Source: Sparassis latifolia (Eukaryota; Basidiomycota; Agaricomycetes; Polyporales; Sparassidaceae). From it: a DNA stretch of 64,000 nt. Shown in pieces: positions 36,371 to 48,067 of this stretch (the first letter of the stretch is position 1; each line of letters begins with the position of its first letter). A program made the translations under genes and the position numbers. The notes under the pieces are model-generated. The model saw only the letters and a list, made by a program, of their open reading frames with translations, was not told the DNA's origin and did no database searches. The stretch is from positions 1,798,001-1,862,000 of the forward strand of contig CM031560.1 of the NCBI GenBank assembly GCA_018466975.1, written 5' to 3'.

Positions 36371-36728
36371 CAGCGTGAGCAGGCGCTTTGCCAGTGAGCG
36401 CTTATTTTCGTCCGCCCCGCGGCCGCGACCATGTCCCGAGGTGATCGGGAAACGACGTCGGGCAACCTCAAACGTTCCATGAGAGACAATTACTCTGACT
36501 ATGGGGTGGACGAGGTAAGTTGCATGACGCCACTTTACTAGTTGCTCATTGCGGAACATTGACCTGACATTCAGTAGTATTACAGAAAAGTCGGTGCTAC
36601 GTACCGCAATCCACATTTTTCAGGTGTCCGAAACTGTCTCTTTCTATGGCTGAACAGGTTGGAACTTCACGCTACTTGTTGTGCAGGATTGACGTGTCTC
36701 CAGATGGTGGCAAATGAGTAGACCAAGT
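36371..36728. other. Shared 5' region of the HIT and methyltransferase genes
   Basis: Divergent promoter region; it may also hide a non-conserved 5' exon of either gene. A NotI-type GC-rich patch lies near 36415-36430. Confidence 0.4.
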
Positions 36729-37749
36729 ATGAGCTCGGATAACCTGGTGTTGTTCGATATGGCCTGTGGTATGTTTAATCTCTGCAATCTCTGTGTACAT
36801 TCTTAACTTCGGTACAGGCAGGTAATGACTTTTGCATTGTTGTCGGTAGCCCCTCAGCCCTTATAAGCTGTGTACTGACATCAACAGTGGAGAAGTAACA
36901 TTGGCCGTGATGGAATGGTGGACTTCAGGTCGACTCGCGTATGATGCGTCGCAAGCCCCCGTCTCGAACAGTGGAGAGCCTGCCAAGATCCATCCAGGGG
37001 GATTAGCGATTGCGCCCATTGCGCAGAGACGCGCTGCGAGAGTATCCTTGGCCCCTCCCATAGGGACTGATATGTCCAAACCCACTATCCTAGCGGCGGA
37101 TCCAGTGAGTTTCGTATGCAATCATAATGATTTCTCCTTGACTGTGTGCCTTGCAGTATACATCAGAAGCATTCCGTTCACGAACATCTCTGACTTGCGC
37201 ACCACTCTCTTTCCGAGATATTGCGGAAGGTGCAATACCCAGTAGATCACCCAAAATATCGGTCATTGATCATGAGAATAAGGGTTCAAACATCAATATA
37301 GAGAGTGATTTAGCCCCTGGCGAGGTTCTGATTGAGATGGTGATATGTTCCTTCGCGTTACATCTCATCGAGACGCCTTCAGAACTGTTCGCTCTACTCT
37401 GGGAGCTCAGGTGTGTGCTCATCCGTTCCCTCGAATGCCCAACCGAGAGTCTGACATATGGTCTTAGTACGAAGGCACGATGGCTCATTATCTTAGCTCC
37501 CCACAAGAAACCCGACGTAAGTGATCATGTATCTGCCCCGCTCCTTTGAGCATGTTTACGCATGGTTTTTCGGAATAGATAAAAGATGGATGGGGTTGGT
37601 GCAAGTGGGACGTTGAAGCCTGGTCGGAAGCTCGCGTCGGAGAATCAAAAGGAGAATATCTACAAGACAGGTTCGCCGTCGTCGTTCTTCTGCAAATGCG
37701 TCAGGCTCACTTTCACCCAGAGTACATTGTCGCGTATACAGGAGCCTGA
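36729..37749 (+). CDS. SAM-dependent methyltransferase-like protein, with a 4-nt microexon
   Basis: Six exons (36729..36768, 36818..36821, 36888..37104, 37157..37410, 37468..37516, 37579..37749) give 244 residues. With a four-base exon (GCAG) included, the N-terminus reads NLVLFDMACGSGEVTLAVMEWW, a textbook SAM-binding motif I; without it the frame breaks. Further landmarks are ILAADPYTSEAFRSRT, CAPLSFRDIAEGA, IEMVICSFALHLIETPSELFALLWELS and RWLIILAPHKKPDIKDGWGWCKWDVEAWSE, seen in an uncharacterised fungal methyltransferase family. The ICSFALHLI segment corresponds to motif IV, beside the active site; the substrate is unknown. Both ends of the model are uncertain: the start lacks the usual leader, and the C-terminus runs in frame to a TGA at 37747 although homologs may use another exon. 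It is convergent with SHE9. Confidence 0.7.
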
Positions 37750-37866
37750 ATGTATGATCGTTCCACTATCGATGAAACTCAAGCCACCCCGCGACTCGTC
37801 AGATCATCCGATGCTAGAGCTGGAGTGGCTATTATTAAGACTGATTCTACCGGTAGATACACTGTG

Positions 37867-39049
37867 TCATCCAAACCAACTCCGAGCCAACCACCCCAAG
37901 ATGCCTGCAGCCGCCGCGCTAGTGGTAATTGCCAAGGCGAACTCTCGGTTCACCACTATCGTTGACTTGAGCTGAGGTTGTGGCGGTATAATATTGGGGT
38001 TATCCTCTGCTAGCTGCCCAACCTGTGCAGGTTGTGAAGAGTAGTACACTGTCTCCACGATCTGCGCCAACATCTGGTCCTGTCCGTCTAGCCGCTCACT
38101 CAACTGCTGCGTCTTGCTCTCAAGGAGAGCCGTACTCTCTGCAGAGAGCTGATCGACCTTCCTTCCGAAGGTCTGCGCAAGCTTCCGCCGCTTCCACGGC
38201 TCGACAAACAGTATCGCGAGGATGAACACGGCCATGTTGACGCCTAGCACAGCCAAGGAGCCATAAGTTGATGCGCTCCGGATTTTGTCCGACCACGCCT
38301 GCTCTTCGTGGTACCGATTCAGTATGACGCGCATGAGCTCGCTGAACTCGCGCTCCACCGCGTCCTCGGACTGCGTGGCGGATGCTTTTGCGCGGGATTC
38401 GTCTTGTTCGCGGAGGTGGTCTTGGCGCACGAGCGAGGTGAATCGGCCGACATCCTCGTCTGTCCATGTAGACTTGCGCTGCAGCAGGTCATTGACCTCG
38501 CGCTGCGACGCCGCGCGCTGGAGGACCGCCCTGTCATAGGCTCCCTTCGCTTCTCTAGATGCCTGCCGAGCAGCATTTATCCGTCCCTCTGCGTCGAAGT
38601 GTATATCAGGTTGCAGAGATGGCGATCTGGCAGACGCTAGGATGCTCACCTTGTTCGACGACTCTTTTCTTGAGTACTTCTATCTCGCCATAGCCAGTCA
38701 CTCTATTAAGCTCTCCCCCGAGCTGAGAAAACGTAGATGCGAGGTCGGCGGTGAACTTGTCTACGCGCTCCCGTAGCCGTGCAGACGCGGTCTCTGTCCA
38801 CCCCCGTAATTGTTCCTTCATCTCCGCCAAACGATCGGCCTCTGCATTCGTAGTAGATTGCGCCTCGGGAGTGCGCAGAGGCTCTGGCTGCGTGTTATCG
38901 GTCGGATTGGGTGGGGATGAGTGAGATGAAGCGCATCGGAGACGGAGGTGACGTGTCAAAGCAGGTAATCTCGCGGAAGAATTGCATGGGCAAAATCGTG
39001 GAACAGAACGCAGCGTAGATGTGAATGGCAGAGCTACTAACCTGAACAT
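37867..39049 (-). CDS. SHE9: SHE9/MDM33-family mitochondrial inner-membrane protein
   Basis: Two exons (39049..38650 and 38588..37867) give 373 residues. The first about 40 residues (MFRLVALPFTSTLRSVPRFCP, Arg/Ser-rich, no acids) form a mitochondrial presequence. A long coiled coil follows (AEMKEQLRGWTETASARLRERVDKF; EGRINAARQASREAKGAYDRAV; WTDEDVGRFTSLVRQDH), then the membrane segment YGSLAVLGVNMAVFILAILFVEPWKRRKL, whose VEPWKR edge is a family hallmark, more coiled coil, and a second hydrophobic helix near the C-terminus (ALAITTSAAAAGILGWLARSWFG). Yeast She9/Mdm33 sits in the inner membrane and affects inner-membrane fission and phospholipid balance when overexpressed. Length and two-helix topology agree with the family. 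Confidence 0.92.
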
Positions 39050-39375
39050 CCCCGCTGAGAGACGCTCAGGCAGCCCGCGCTGCTTCGGGCGCTCGGATTC
39101 GAATTCAAGCACAGAGCACATGACTTCTGAAAACACCAAGGCTAGGAGGAAAGATCATGTATCTCATTTTCGACCAATCTGTAGATGGTTGCGTGCATGT
39201 GTAGAGGTACAATCTATGGTAAAGTGATGATGAACATTGAAAACAATGAGACACAGCAGCGGGTAGAAATCATTTCTATGATATAATCGTCAGCACTCAT
39301 CGCCGTGATCATCTTACAGGAGGACATCGAGGAAAGCAGTGGCGACAAAGTGCGAGAACATAGTGCGTGCAGCAC
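39050..39375. other. Intergenic stretch between SHE9 and P450 reductase
   Basis: No gene seen; A/T-richer than its surroundings, consistent with the SHE9 promoter. Confidence 0.5.
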
Positions 39376-41735
39376 CTAACTCCACACGTCAGATAGCATG
39401 CGGCTCCTCTCCTTCAGAAGCTTGACTTCGGCAGCGCCCTCAACCTTCGCGCGTCCACCCTTCGCCTCACCCAAGATCTTGCAGAGCGTCTCCTCGACAG
39501 CCTTGCTCATGCTCTTCGCATCGCCGCAGACGTAAATGTAGCCCTTGCCATTCAGGATCGCATCGGCGATCTGCTCGTGATCCTCCCATAGCAGGTCCTG
39601 CACGTAGATCTTGCTGCCGTCGGGCTTGTAGACCTCCCGCGAGAAGGCGCAGCGCATCGTGAACTTGCCGTGCAGCTCCTTGCTGTAATCGGACCATTCG
39701 TCCTTGTACAAGAAATCCTGGTCCGAGCGGCGGCAGCCGAAGTACAGACGGATGCTGCCCCAGTCTGCCAGTCCCTCGACACCGTTCTTCTCGATGGTAC
39801 GACGAGCCATGGCGACACGCTCCTGCACGAAACCGCGGAAAGGCGCGACACCCTACAACATCGTTGGTAACTTGATATAGCACACGAAAATCAGTAGGAC
39901 TTACAGTACCAGGCCCAATCATAATCACCGGGCTCTTGGGGTTTGTGGGCAGTCTAAACGTGGACCGTCTAACATGGATAGGTGCCTTGTACAAAGTCTC
40001 CAGCTTGTAAGCACCACGAGGCCCCTCAACCGCATATTGGGGGGTTGTGACAACTGCTGGCTTGGGGCCATCGGGATCAGTGATCGCGAGGAATTCCTCA
40101 CCGGTCGCAGCGAACTTGAGGTTCAGCAGGAAGTTGGAACCGACGCCATATACCCACTTGCTTTTCACCTTCTCGCTAGCAACTGATTCGTAAGTGAGGA
40201 CAACGACAGTGACGTGGATAGAGTTGGAGTGTAGCTTCGGGCTCGAAGAGATGGAGTAGTACCGAGGTTGCAAGCGGGGGATGGAGGAAACGATGATGTC
40301 GAAGGGGATTTTCCATGCTGTGGTGTTCTCGGGTGTAGGGACGGCACCGAGATCGTTATCTGCTGCGAGCTGCAGGACTTCACCAAGTTTAAGGCAGCCG
40401 TCGCCGACAATCTTCGAGTACGCCTCCTTGTTTGTGTTGAGAGTCTTCAAGAAAGACTCAGCCTCGGGAGTAGGTGCGAACTTGGACAAGACACCAAGAA
40501 TCTGACGACCGGCAACTGCACTGATATCGATGTAGTGACGAAGAACCGTGATATATGTGGTAGGGACAGGGAATGGCACCTTCGCAAGGGCAGGATCGAG
40601 TGAGTCTATGTTGATGACCTTGTCCTTTTTCTCGTAGAGGCCGAGAGCGCAAAGCAACCGCTGAACTTCGCTTTCAGAGTTGGATGGCCAGATCCCTACA
40701 TGGTCACCGTGCTGGTAGGTGATACCAGAACCCTCTGTGTTGAACTCCACATGAATGCAGTTACGGTCGGCCTGGTTTTCGAAGAGTTCGCGCGCAATGA
40801 TGATAGGGGCAGGGTACGGGTTCTTCGCATCATGGATACCCTTCGACCTGGTGAGAGCACGTGCGGACAATTCGCCTAAATAACGACATAAGACCCGTCG
40901 GAAGATGGACACTATAGGATGACTGCTCACCGAGGTAGACCTTCTCTGGCGGGTGATCCTCAACTTCAGTGACGGCGAAATCTGGGGTGTCACCACCCTG
41001 TCCCTCCTCGACGTTCATCTCCTTGGCAAAAGCCTCCCACATGCCGTCCTTCCACTCGAGGTAGTCCTCTTCCATGCTCTTGTCATCGTCACCCTCACCT
41101 CGTTCGCCAATCCGCGTTGCCCCCAACTTCTGCAAATCCCTGTCGACGTTCCTAGCAATAAGGTTATAGTGCTCGTAAGTCCTGTTACCGAGACCAAACA
41201 CGACATATTTAAGTCCGGGTAATTTACGTTCGCCGTTGCTGAACTCAAAGGATTCGTCCGACAGGTTTTCGCAAAGCTGGACGGCGTTATCGGTCGGCTC
41301 TCCTTCACCATACGTAGCCATAACAAAGAAGGCGCAACAATCCTCGGGGATCTGGTCGAGTTTCTCGAAGTCATACTCCTCTGGGTCACAGACGAGCGAG
41401 GCAAGACCAAACTTCGTCTTCGCTTCCTTAGCGAGACGGATAGCGTATTCCTCAGCCGTACCTGTCTGTGAACCGTAGAAAATGACTATGCGCTTTTTCT
41501 GAGCGTAAAGGGGTCAGTTTCACGCAACGGAATCAGAAGCACATATACTTACCCCTTGCTTCATCTTCTCCACAAAATCCCGAGGGTTACCTGAGCCATT
41601 GGAAGTAGCTTTAGAGGTAATAGGAACTGCCTTTGGCTTCGACACAGCAAAAAGCTGGTCTCGGAAAAGATACACCGCAGCAAGGACAAGACCGATCGCA
41701 AGAACGACTGCGTCCGAGGACGAAGTGAACGCCAT
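39376..41735 (-). CDS. CPR1: NADPH-cytochrome P450 reductase
   Basis: Four exons (41735..41553, 41498..40931, 40875..39905, 39852..39376) encode 732 residues, typical for fungal CPR. An N-terminal anchor (DAVVLAIGLVLAAVYLF) tethers it to the ER. The flavodoxin domain has IVIFYGSQTGTAEEYA, ATYGEGEPTDNA and VFGLGNRTYEHYN for FMN. The FAD domain has RELFENQADRNCIHVEF and the flavin motif RYYSISSSP. The NADPH domain has GPGTGVAPFRGFVQER, FGCRRSDQDFLYKDEW and YVCGDAKSM, ending DVWS with the aromatic that stacks on the flavin. It passes electrons from NADPH via FAD and FMN to microsomal P450s, including CYP51 in the same sterol route as ERG24, and to other haem acceptors. The third exon (971 nt) is uninterrupted. 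Confidence 0.97.
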
Positions 41736-44008
41736 TGCAGGACAAGAAGAATCAGCAGCCAAATAAGGTCAAGAAAGTCGAAATAAAGAGCGACACTGCT
41801 GGAAGAGAATTCCTGTCGAGCCCGGTATCGACGTGGCGGGGGAGGAGTAACAGAATGGCATGACGCTGGATCAGAGTTATACAGGATGCTTAGTAAGCAT
41901 GCCAATTAAGGCTCCATGGGTTACGCTCTAGACTCCGCGGCTTTCGTGCTTACGAGCCTGCTATTTCTCTACGTTGAGAAGAAGCTCAGCCATAGCTGGA
42001 AGACGCACCGTAGAATCGTAGGCGCATCGTCATTCGCCGCTACAAATATCCTGACACCTCCTCCTGCAGCTAACACTGTGACACACTGCCACTTACTCTT
42101 TTGCATGCGAGCGGAGAAATCCAGTTGCATCGCCTCATCTCAGCTTGTCAAAGTACTTCTCGCCGTACGTAGAACCACCGTAGAACTCTGTAGAACTCCA
42201 CAGGTATGCGTCATAGATGCTCGTATCGTGGCAAAGTCGTGGGAGCGCATACGGGTGTCACGTCACGTGTGTGAGAGACTTCCGAATCCTATGGGTTTGC
42301 TATGGGTCGCGGTTTGTGCAAGAATGACTCTTCAAGCTTCATTGGTGGGAGGCTGAAAAAGATAAGTGTCAGCGTTCAAAAAGTCTAACATGATAGTGTA
42401 GCAGTCAAGGTTGAAACGAGCCGGGAGGTCTAGGTAGCTCTTTGAGCACTCTCCTCCGCGCTCTTTTTTCTCCAACCAACGTCTTTTGCAACCACGACGT
42501 GCAGACGTCACCCCTTCTCTACGCACGCAGCGCTACTCTACCTTCCGAATGTTTTCTCGCGCTGCCAGAGGCTGGCCGCGGGGTGGCAGCCACTCCGATA
42601 CGGTCTGTCGGGTGTATCCCTCCCCGGGGACTGGGGGAACTTGGGAAGTTACTGTTTCCTATTCATCCTACGTATGATGGTTTAGATCGTTCGGCGATTT
42701 GGGCGGCTTGAGGTAGCGGTCCTGAGGCAGCCCAGGACGGACGTGCAGTAGCATGCGCAACCACTGGCATCTGTTGTGTGTTGTCGAGTCCATTGCGGAG
42801 CTTTGGGTGTCTGGTCTGCGTTCGACCGCAGAATATACGGAACGCAGTTGGATTGAAACACACCTTTTCACCACCATAAACCTATTAAAGCCGATTTAAT
42901 GGACCATCGCTGGTCTGTCATTGAGGTTCCTGGTTTTGCCACCCTACGCCTTTCGGACGTTGCATTATTTTGGGCGATAGGAAGGGAGGTAAGTAGAGCA
43001 CGACGTCAGCGAGTTGGTTCCCGCAAGTAGCAGTGTGCAGTTGCATCTGTTTCTGGTTATAACGTGAGTACTCATGCAAGTCAGCGAACGAGACCGTTCT
43101 CCACCATCTTCCAGTACGTGGCTCTACTAGCTAGACAGCGTGCGACCCTCACGCATCTCTTTCTCCTCAATATCCGAACCTTCTTATCCCACCGAGGCGG
43201 ACTCGCACACGATCTGCCCTAGCTAGGCCTCCCGATACATTAAGTCCGCTATATGCATCATTTCCACCGCACCCTCAACACCAGTACTATCCCTAAACTA
43301 TCCTCTGAATGGCCATATCATACAACTTTACCATCTCCACCCATATTCTCCTCTGCCTTGATTATATGTACACCCTCACATGTTACCTGCCCAATGGTTG
43401 TAATTCGGGCTGTAGTTACCCCATCATTTTCATAAACCCACTTTGCTAGTGTACTTGTCTTCTCATTCGGGCACCCTCCGCCAGTCATTTGTATCGGCCA
43501 ACCATGCGTATATCCCATCCCAGCTTCCATGCCTAGTATGTCCGCCTTCCGTATCTTTAACAAATTTTCAGCCACGCTGTTTCGCTCTCACCCACTGCTT
43601 TGCTACCAGGCGTGATTTATGTGACATAGAGCGCCGCCTCGTACCAGACATGAGGCTAGAGAAAGGGAATGTGCGTACTCTTGTCAGTGTTGTATATATT
43701 GACTTTATTGCAGGGCCTTGCATGTTTCAGAATCTAATTTTCTCCCGCACAATTGTGGACTGCGAACTTCCCTTGCAGCAAGGAAGATGAATTACTGGAT
43801 CGGCGTCCTTGGCCCTTGACAAAACTTCTAGTCTAGTTGCGCATGCCTTAACCGTGCAAGATAGGAAGCATTCTCTGTCAACGGTGGGGACGACGGGCAG
43901 GCAGGGTCTTAGAAGGAGTGGTCAAGACACACTTCTTCAATGCGCAGTAGTCTGGACGCGGTTGCGAAGTACCTATGTCACTCCATATCTTGAGCGCCAT
44001 ATCGGACC
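41736..44008. other. Long stretch without a confident gene
   Basis: The right-hand end is the P450-reductase promoter. Small frames with protein-like composition exist: 42486..42677 (+), including MFSRAARGWPRGG, and 43318..43575 (-), reading KADILGMEAGMGYTHGWPIQ. Neither has splice logic or a recognised motif. GTAGAAC/GTAGAACTC repeats occur near 42165-42205. A decayed element is possible, but I cannot define its ends. Confidence 0.4.
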
Positions 44009-47000
44009 TTCATGATGTAGGTTCGGACCGACATTATTTTTGAAGCTTCACGTTGGATTAGTCTATTCAGAAACCCGGTTTACACAGAAATCCCCCCTGC
44101 GAGGGCGCACACATTCGCCGGGCACTGGCGTGGGTCGGTGTCTCAATGTCGTTCATCGGGTGCCACCCCTGTCGCCTATTAGTATTGTCGAGTGGTGGTA
44201 TCCCATTATTTGTTAGAGTGAGGTAAAAGGCTTTGTATCAAGTGGAGCATCTTGGCACACAGAACCAAAGAGATAGCACACACACCAAAATTAGGTGGCT
44301 AGTCATGGCTCATCACGTCTCCAATGACGATGCGGACGCGTGCCTTGTCAGGACGCGCGGTATGATCAATCGGTGGTTAGCGCCGTTGTTGGCGCAATTG
44401 ACATTTCTTTGATGGGTATTTCCATCTTCCGCATTTTCTCTTCAGCAGCGGTTCCGGGGATGGTGGGTTTTATTTTCCCGCAGGGGTTTCTGATAGACTA
44501 ATCCCTTCGTTAGTTGGTGCGGTGTACCGTAACTCTATCTGAACATTTTCAGGACCGTCAACCTGTGGCATCAATGGAAACCTGTTTCAAAGGTTTACTC
44601 CAGGTTTCCGCTCACCTGACTCGTTGACGGCTGCCGCGGATAAACATATCGCAGCCTGACTGTAGTTATGCCTTACGAACTGTACACACGCGTCCCAGGC
44701 GGGTGTAGTCGGACTTTATTGCAAGAAGCTGTCGAAGAAACAAAAATAGTCAGGAAGCTGGGCAGTCTCCTATAGTGGTAGGGTAGTTGGGTCTAGCGGT
44801 GTTCCGAAACTAACTCGGCGCGACCGGAGCGCTCAAGGCAGGAGGCACTTGGTCACTAACATGCTCTTGCTCGTCGCATGGCGCTAACGACGCGCCTCTG
44901 CCCGCCCTCACTCTCGTTCTCAATTCGCCAAATTCGACAACCTATCGTATTATTACGCTAAGCCACCTGCGGTTACATCATTATGCATCCCAATGGTGCC
45001 AACCGAAGAGCGCGGACGTCCCAGGGCTCGAGAACAAGCCCGGTGCGAAGAACGTCGGTCGACCGCGGAAAGACAGCCAACACCGCGCCAGCGGCACACC
45101 AGAGACGTCAAGTAAGTCCGAGTGGTATGTGCCGCTGCAAGTCAATCTGACGGTGCGCGCCAGACCAGCTGCGCGTCGGATGTCTGCAAACCTCAAGATG
45201 ACACCAAAGCCTGCTCAGCGCAAGCAACTGGAATGTATCAAGTAAGTTGCCGCATACTGCTGCAACCAGCATGCCACATTCCTGATGTCTGCGCGGCACA
45301 ATACATCTCAGACGACTTTGGATCGCTGCCTCTGGACGCGATGGTGAGTCCGGTGTCCCTACCAGCCGTTTTCACCTTGATTCGTTGGGGTCTATGACCC
45401 TTCTCACGGCTGTCTGTAATACTCGCAAAACAGCCACTTTTTCGAACGCGCCCGCACTACTCAACATCAGGCCTCGGTCTGACGCGTCGAGGATGAGCGA
45501 GCCGGCAGATGACGCCACGCATGACATCGGTGAGTTGCTCCAGTCTTGAACATTTCTAACGTTCTCTCACCACCATTCCCTCGCAGTTAGCCTAGAGGAA
45601 GACACATCCTCACCATGCATCAGAGATTTCAAATGCCCCAATGGAGAATGCACCGACGCGAACTGAGCCGCCACTGCGGACAGGGCTGCCGACGCAAACC
45701 GAGCCGCCGATGACTGACAGGTCTGCATCGTCCAAGTTGCCCGGAGCATTGGTGCGGTGTCTGATTACGCGTCGGGGTCGATCTATCTGTGCATTTTATT
45801 CTTTGACATGCCGTGGCTGAATCCACTGAGGGTGAGCCCGAGCTTCGAAAATCGACCAGGTGTACATTTGCCGCCTTACGATATGAGTGTATTGATGGTA
45901 AAGGCTGGTCATTGAAGACCCTGACATCATTGTATACCGAACGTTGTCGACAACCCTCATGGCTCCGACCTCTCCTGCGAGCCAGTTCAGATCATCCGCA
46001 TTAATGACATGGAACGAACTGAAGGATGAGATGGATGAGAATTTCGTCCTATCGGAGATGATGATAACGGAGATTGAATCAGAGCCATTGGATGGCGAAG
46101 AAGACAGAGAAACCCAGTTGCGTTCAAGCATGCCTTTATGGCTTACCAGCCAGGTACAATATTGGCGGGAAAAGCTCCTGAAGGCCGGTAAAACCGCTCT
46201 CGGTCGCACTATCAGTGGCCCGACCAGATTGCCCCCATATGCAACGGTCATTCTATGAGACAGTCTCCAATCTATCTGCTGGCAAGCTCTTCTTTCAAGA
46301 TAAGATCTGCTGCCAATGTTCTACCCAGCCTGTCTTCTTCATCCTGGCTACCACACTGTCTTCTTGAGGATCGCCTGCTGTGCCCCAGCCTGCCATAGGC
46401 TGGAATGACTCTCTCGTGATGGCAAGGCGGTCTTCTTGCAGAAGCATGGCTGGGGTGGATAATACGTCGTGTGTTGACGTTGATCATTGTGAATATATCA
46501 TTGAATACATGCTCCGATGTAGTAATCTAGCCTCACAATATAAGGCGGACCTATACGCAGTTGGAGTCCAGCGATTCTGGATATACTTCCCAAGGCTCTG
46601 TGGCATAATTCCTTTCAGACTCACTTTCCGTAGTGGGCTCACCGACAGACTCGTCATCATTATTCACGTGACTCATTTCGCTCTGGAGATGGGTGCAGGG
46701 CATTCACAAAAACAATTCAGTCACTCCATTATACGCCGATATGATCAGCTGCATCTTTAATACCTAGAATGATCAAGGATCACTGGAATGGAACCTGGGC
46801 ACATGTTCTTCACAAAGTGTGCTCCTTTAGTGCCTTGGTCGGAGTGGATGTGCGAGTTTTGTTCCGAAGGCAGATTATTTCCACCAATTCTCGACACTCA
46901 TTAGATCCTGGGCCCCGGAGATGCAGCGGTATATTGCTTTATGCTGTGTCTGTGTGCTCTCAGTTGATCACAGTTTCAAAAGTGAACCTTCTGTGTTCTC

Positions 47001-47090
47001 AAGTCTCTGAGATAGTATTGATTCGGTACATCTACAGGTTACAAAGCGCATAAGTAGCAGCGGATCAATGAAGTACATGTGTTTAGTGCT
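44009..47090 (+). repeat. Tandem duplication unit A (host flank plus left part of the transposon)
   Basis: This 3,082-nt unit is repeated directly at 47091. Both begin TTCATGATGTAGG, and the junction shares TTCA. Unit A contains 752 nt of flank, the 8-bp target-site sequence GGAAGCTG (44753..44760), and the left 2.33 kb of the element. It differs from unit B mainly by one- to few-base insertions and deletions, so all its frames are broken. Confidence 0.9.
44761..47090 (+). mobile_element. Truncated left part of the DDE-exonuclease transposon
   Basis: It starts with the left terminus GGCAGTCT and TATAGTGGTAGGGT and runs through corrupted versions of the AT-hook, acidic and zinc-cluster exons, stopping in the exon after the first candidate catalytic Asp. 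The right terminus is absent. Because the host flank is duplicated with it, this is a copy made by tandem duplication, not a second insertion. Numerous small indels break it; it should encode nothing functional. Confidence 0.85.
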
Positions 47091-47831
47091 TTCATGATGT
47101 AGGTTCGGACCGACATTATTTTTGAAGCTTCACGTTGGATTAGTCTATTCAGAAACCCGGTTTACACAGAAATCCCCCCTGCGAGGGCGCACACATTCGC
47201 CGGGCACTGGCGTGGGTCGGTGTCTCCAATGTCATTCGTCGGGTGCCACCTATCGCCTATTTAGTATTGTCGAGTAGTGGTGTCCCATTGTTGTTAAGGT
47301 GAGGTAAAAAGGCTTTGTATCAAGTGGGCATCTTGACACACAGAACCAAAGAGATAGCACACACCAAAATTAGGTGGCTGGTCATGGCTCATCGTCTCCA
47401 ATGACGATGCGGACGCGGTGCCTTGTCAAGGACGCGCGGTACTCGGTGTCAGTGGTTGGCGCCGTTGTTGGCGCCAATTGACATTTCTTTGATGGTATTT
47501 CCATCTTCGCATTTTTCTCTTCAGCGGTTCCGGGGGATGGTGGGTTTATTTTCCCGCGGGGGGTTTCTAAATAGACTAATCCCTTCACGTTAGTTGGTGC
47601 AGTGCCGTAACTCTATCTGAACATTTTCGAGACCGTCAGCTCCCTGTGGCATCAATGGAAACCTGTTTCCAAGGTTTACTCCAGGAGTTTCCGCTCACCT
47701 GACTCGTTGACGGCTGCCGCGGATAAACATATCGCAGCCTGACTGTAGTTATGCCTTGCGAACTGTACACGCGTCTATGACGGGTATAGTCGGACTTTAT
47801 TTTGAAAACTGTCGAAGAAACAAAAATAGTC

Positions 47832-47839
47832 GGAAGCTG
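47832..47839. repeat. Left 8-bp target-site duplication
   Basis: GGAAGCTG directly precedes the left terminus and is repeated directly after the right terminus at 53747..53754. Confidence 0.85.
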
Positions 47840-47864
47840 GGCAGTCTCCCTATAGTGGTAGGGT
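47840..47864 (+). repeat. Left terminal inverted repeat
   Basis: About 25 bp, starting GGCAGTCT and ending TATAGTGGTAGGGT; it pairs with 53722..53746 with two mismatches. Confidence 0.85.
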
Positions 47865-48067
47865 AGTTAGGTCCTAGCGGTGTTCGAAAAACCTAACCTA
47901 GCGGCGCGGCCGGGCCTCAGACAGGAGACGCGGTCACCCCCAACATGCTCTTGCTCGCGTCACGCCGGCGCTAACGACGCGCCTCTGCCCGCCCTCACTC
48001 TCGTTCTCAATTCGCCGATTCGACAACCTATCGTATTATTACGCTAAGCCACCTAAGTTACATCATT

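Noticed and set aside
44761..47090. Copy A as an independent transposon insertion
   Set aside because: The same 752-nt host flank and target sequence precede both copies, and copy A lacks a right end, so duplication explains it better.
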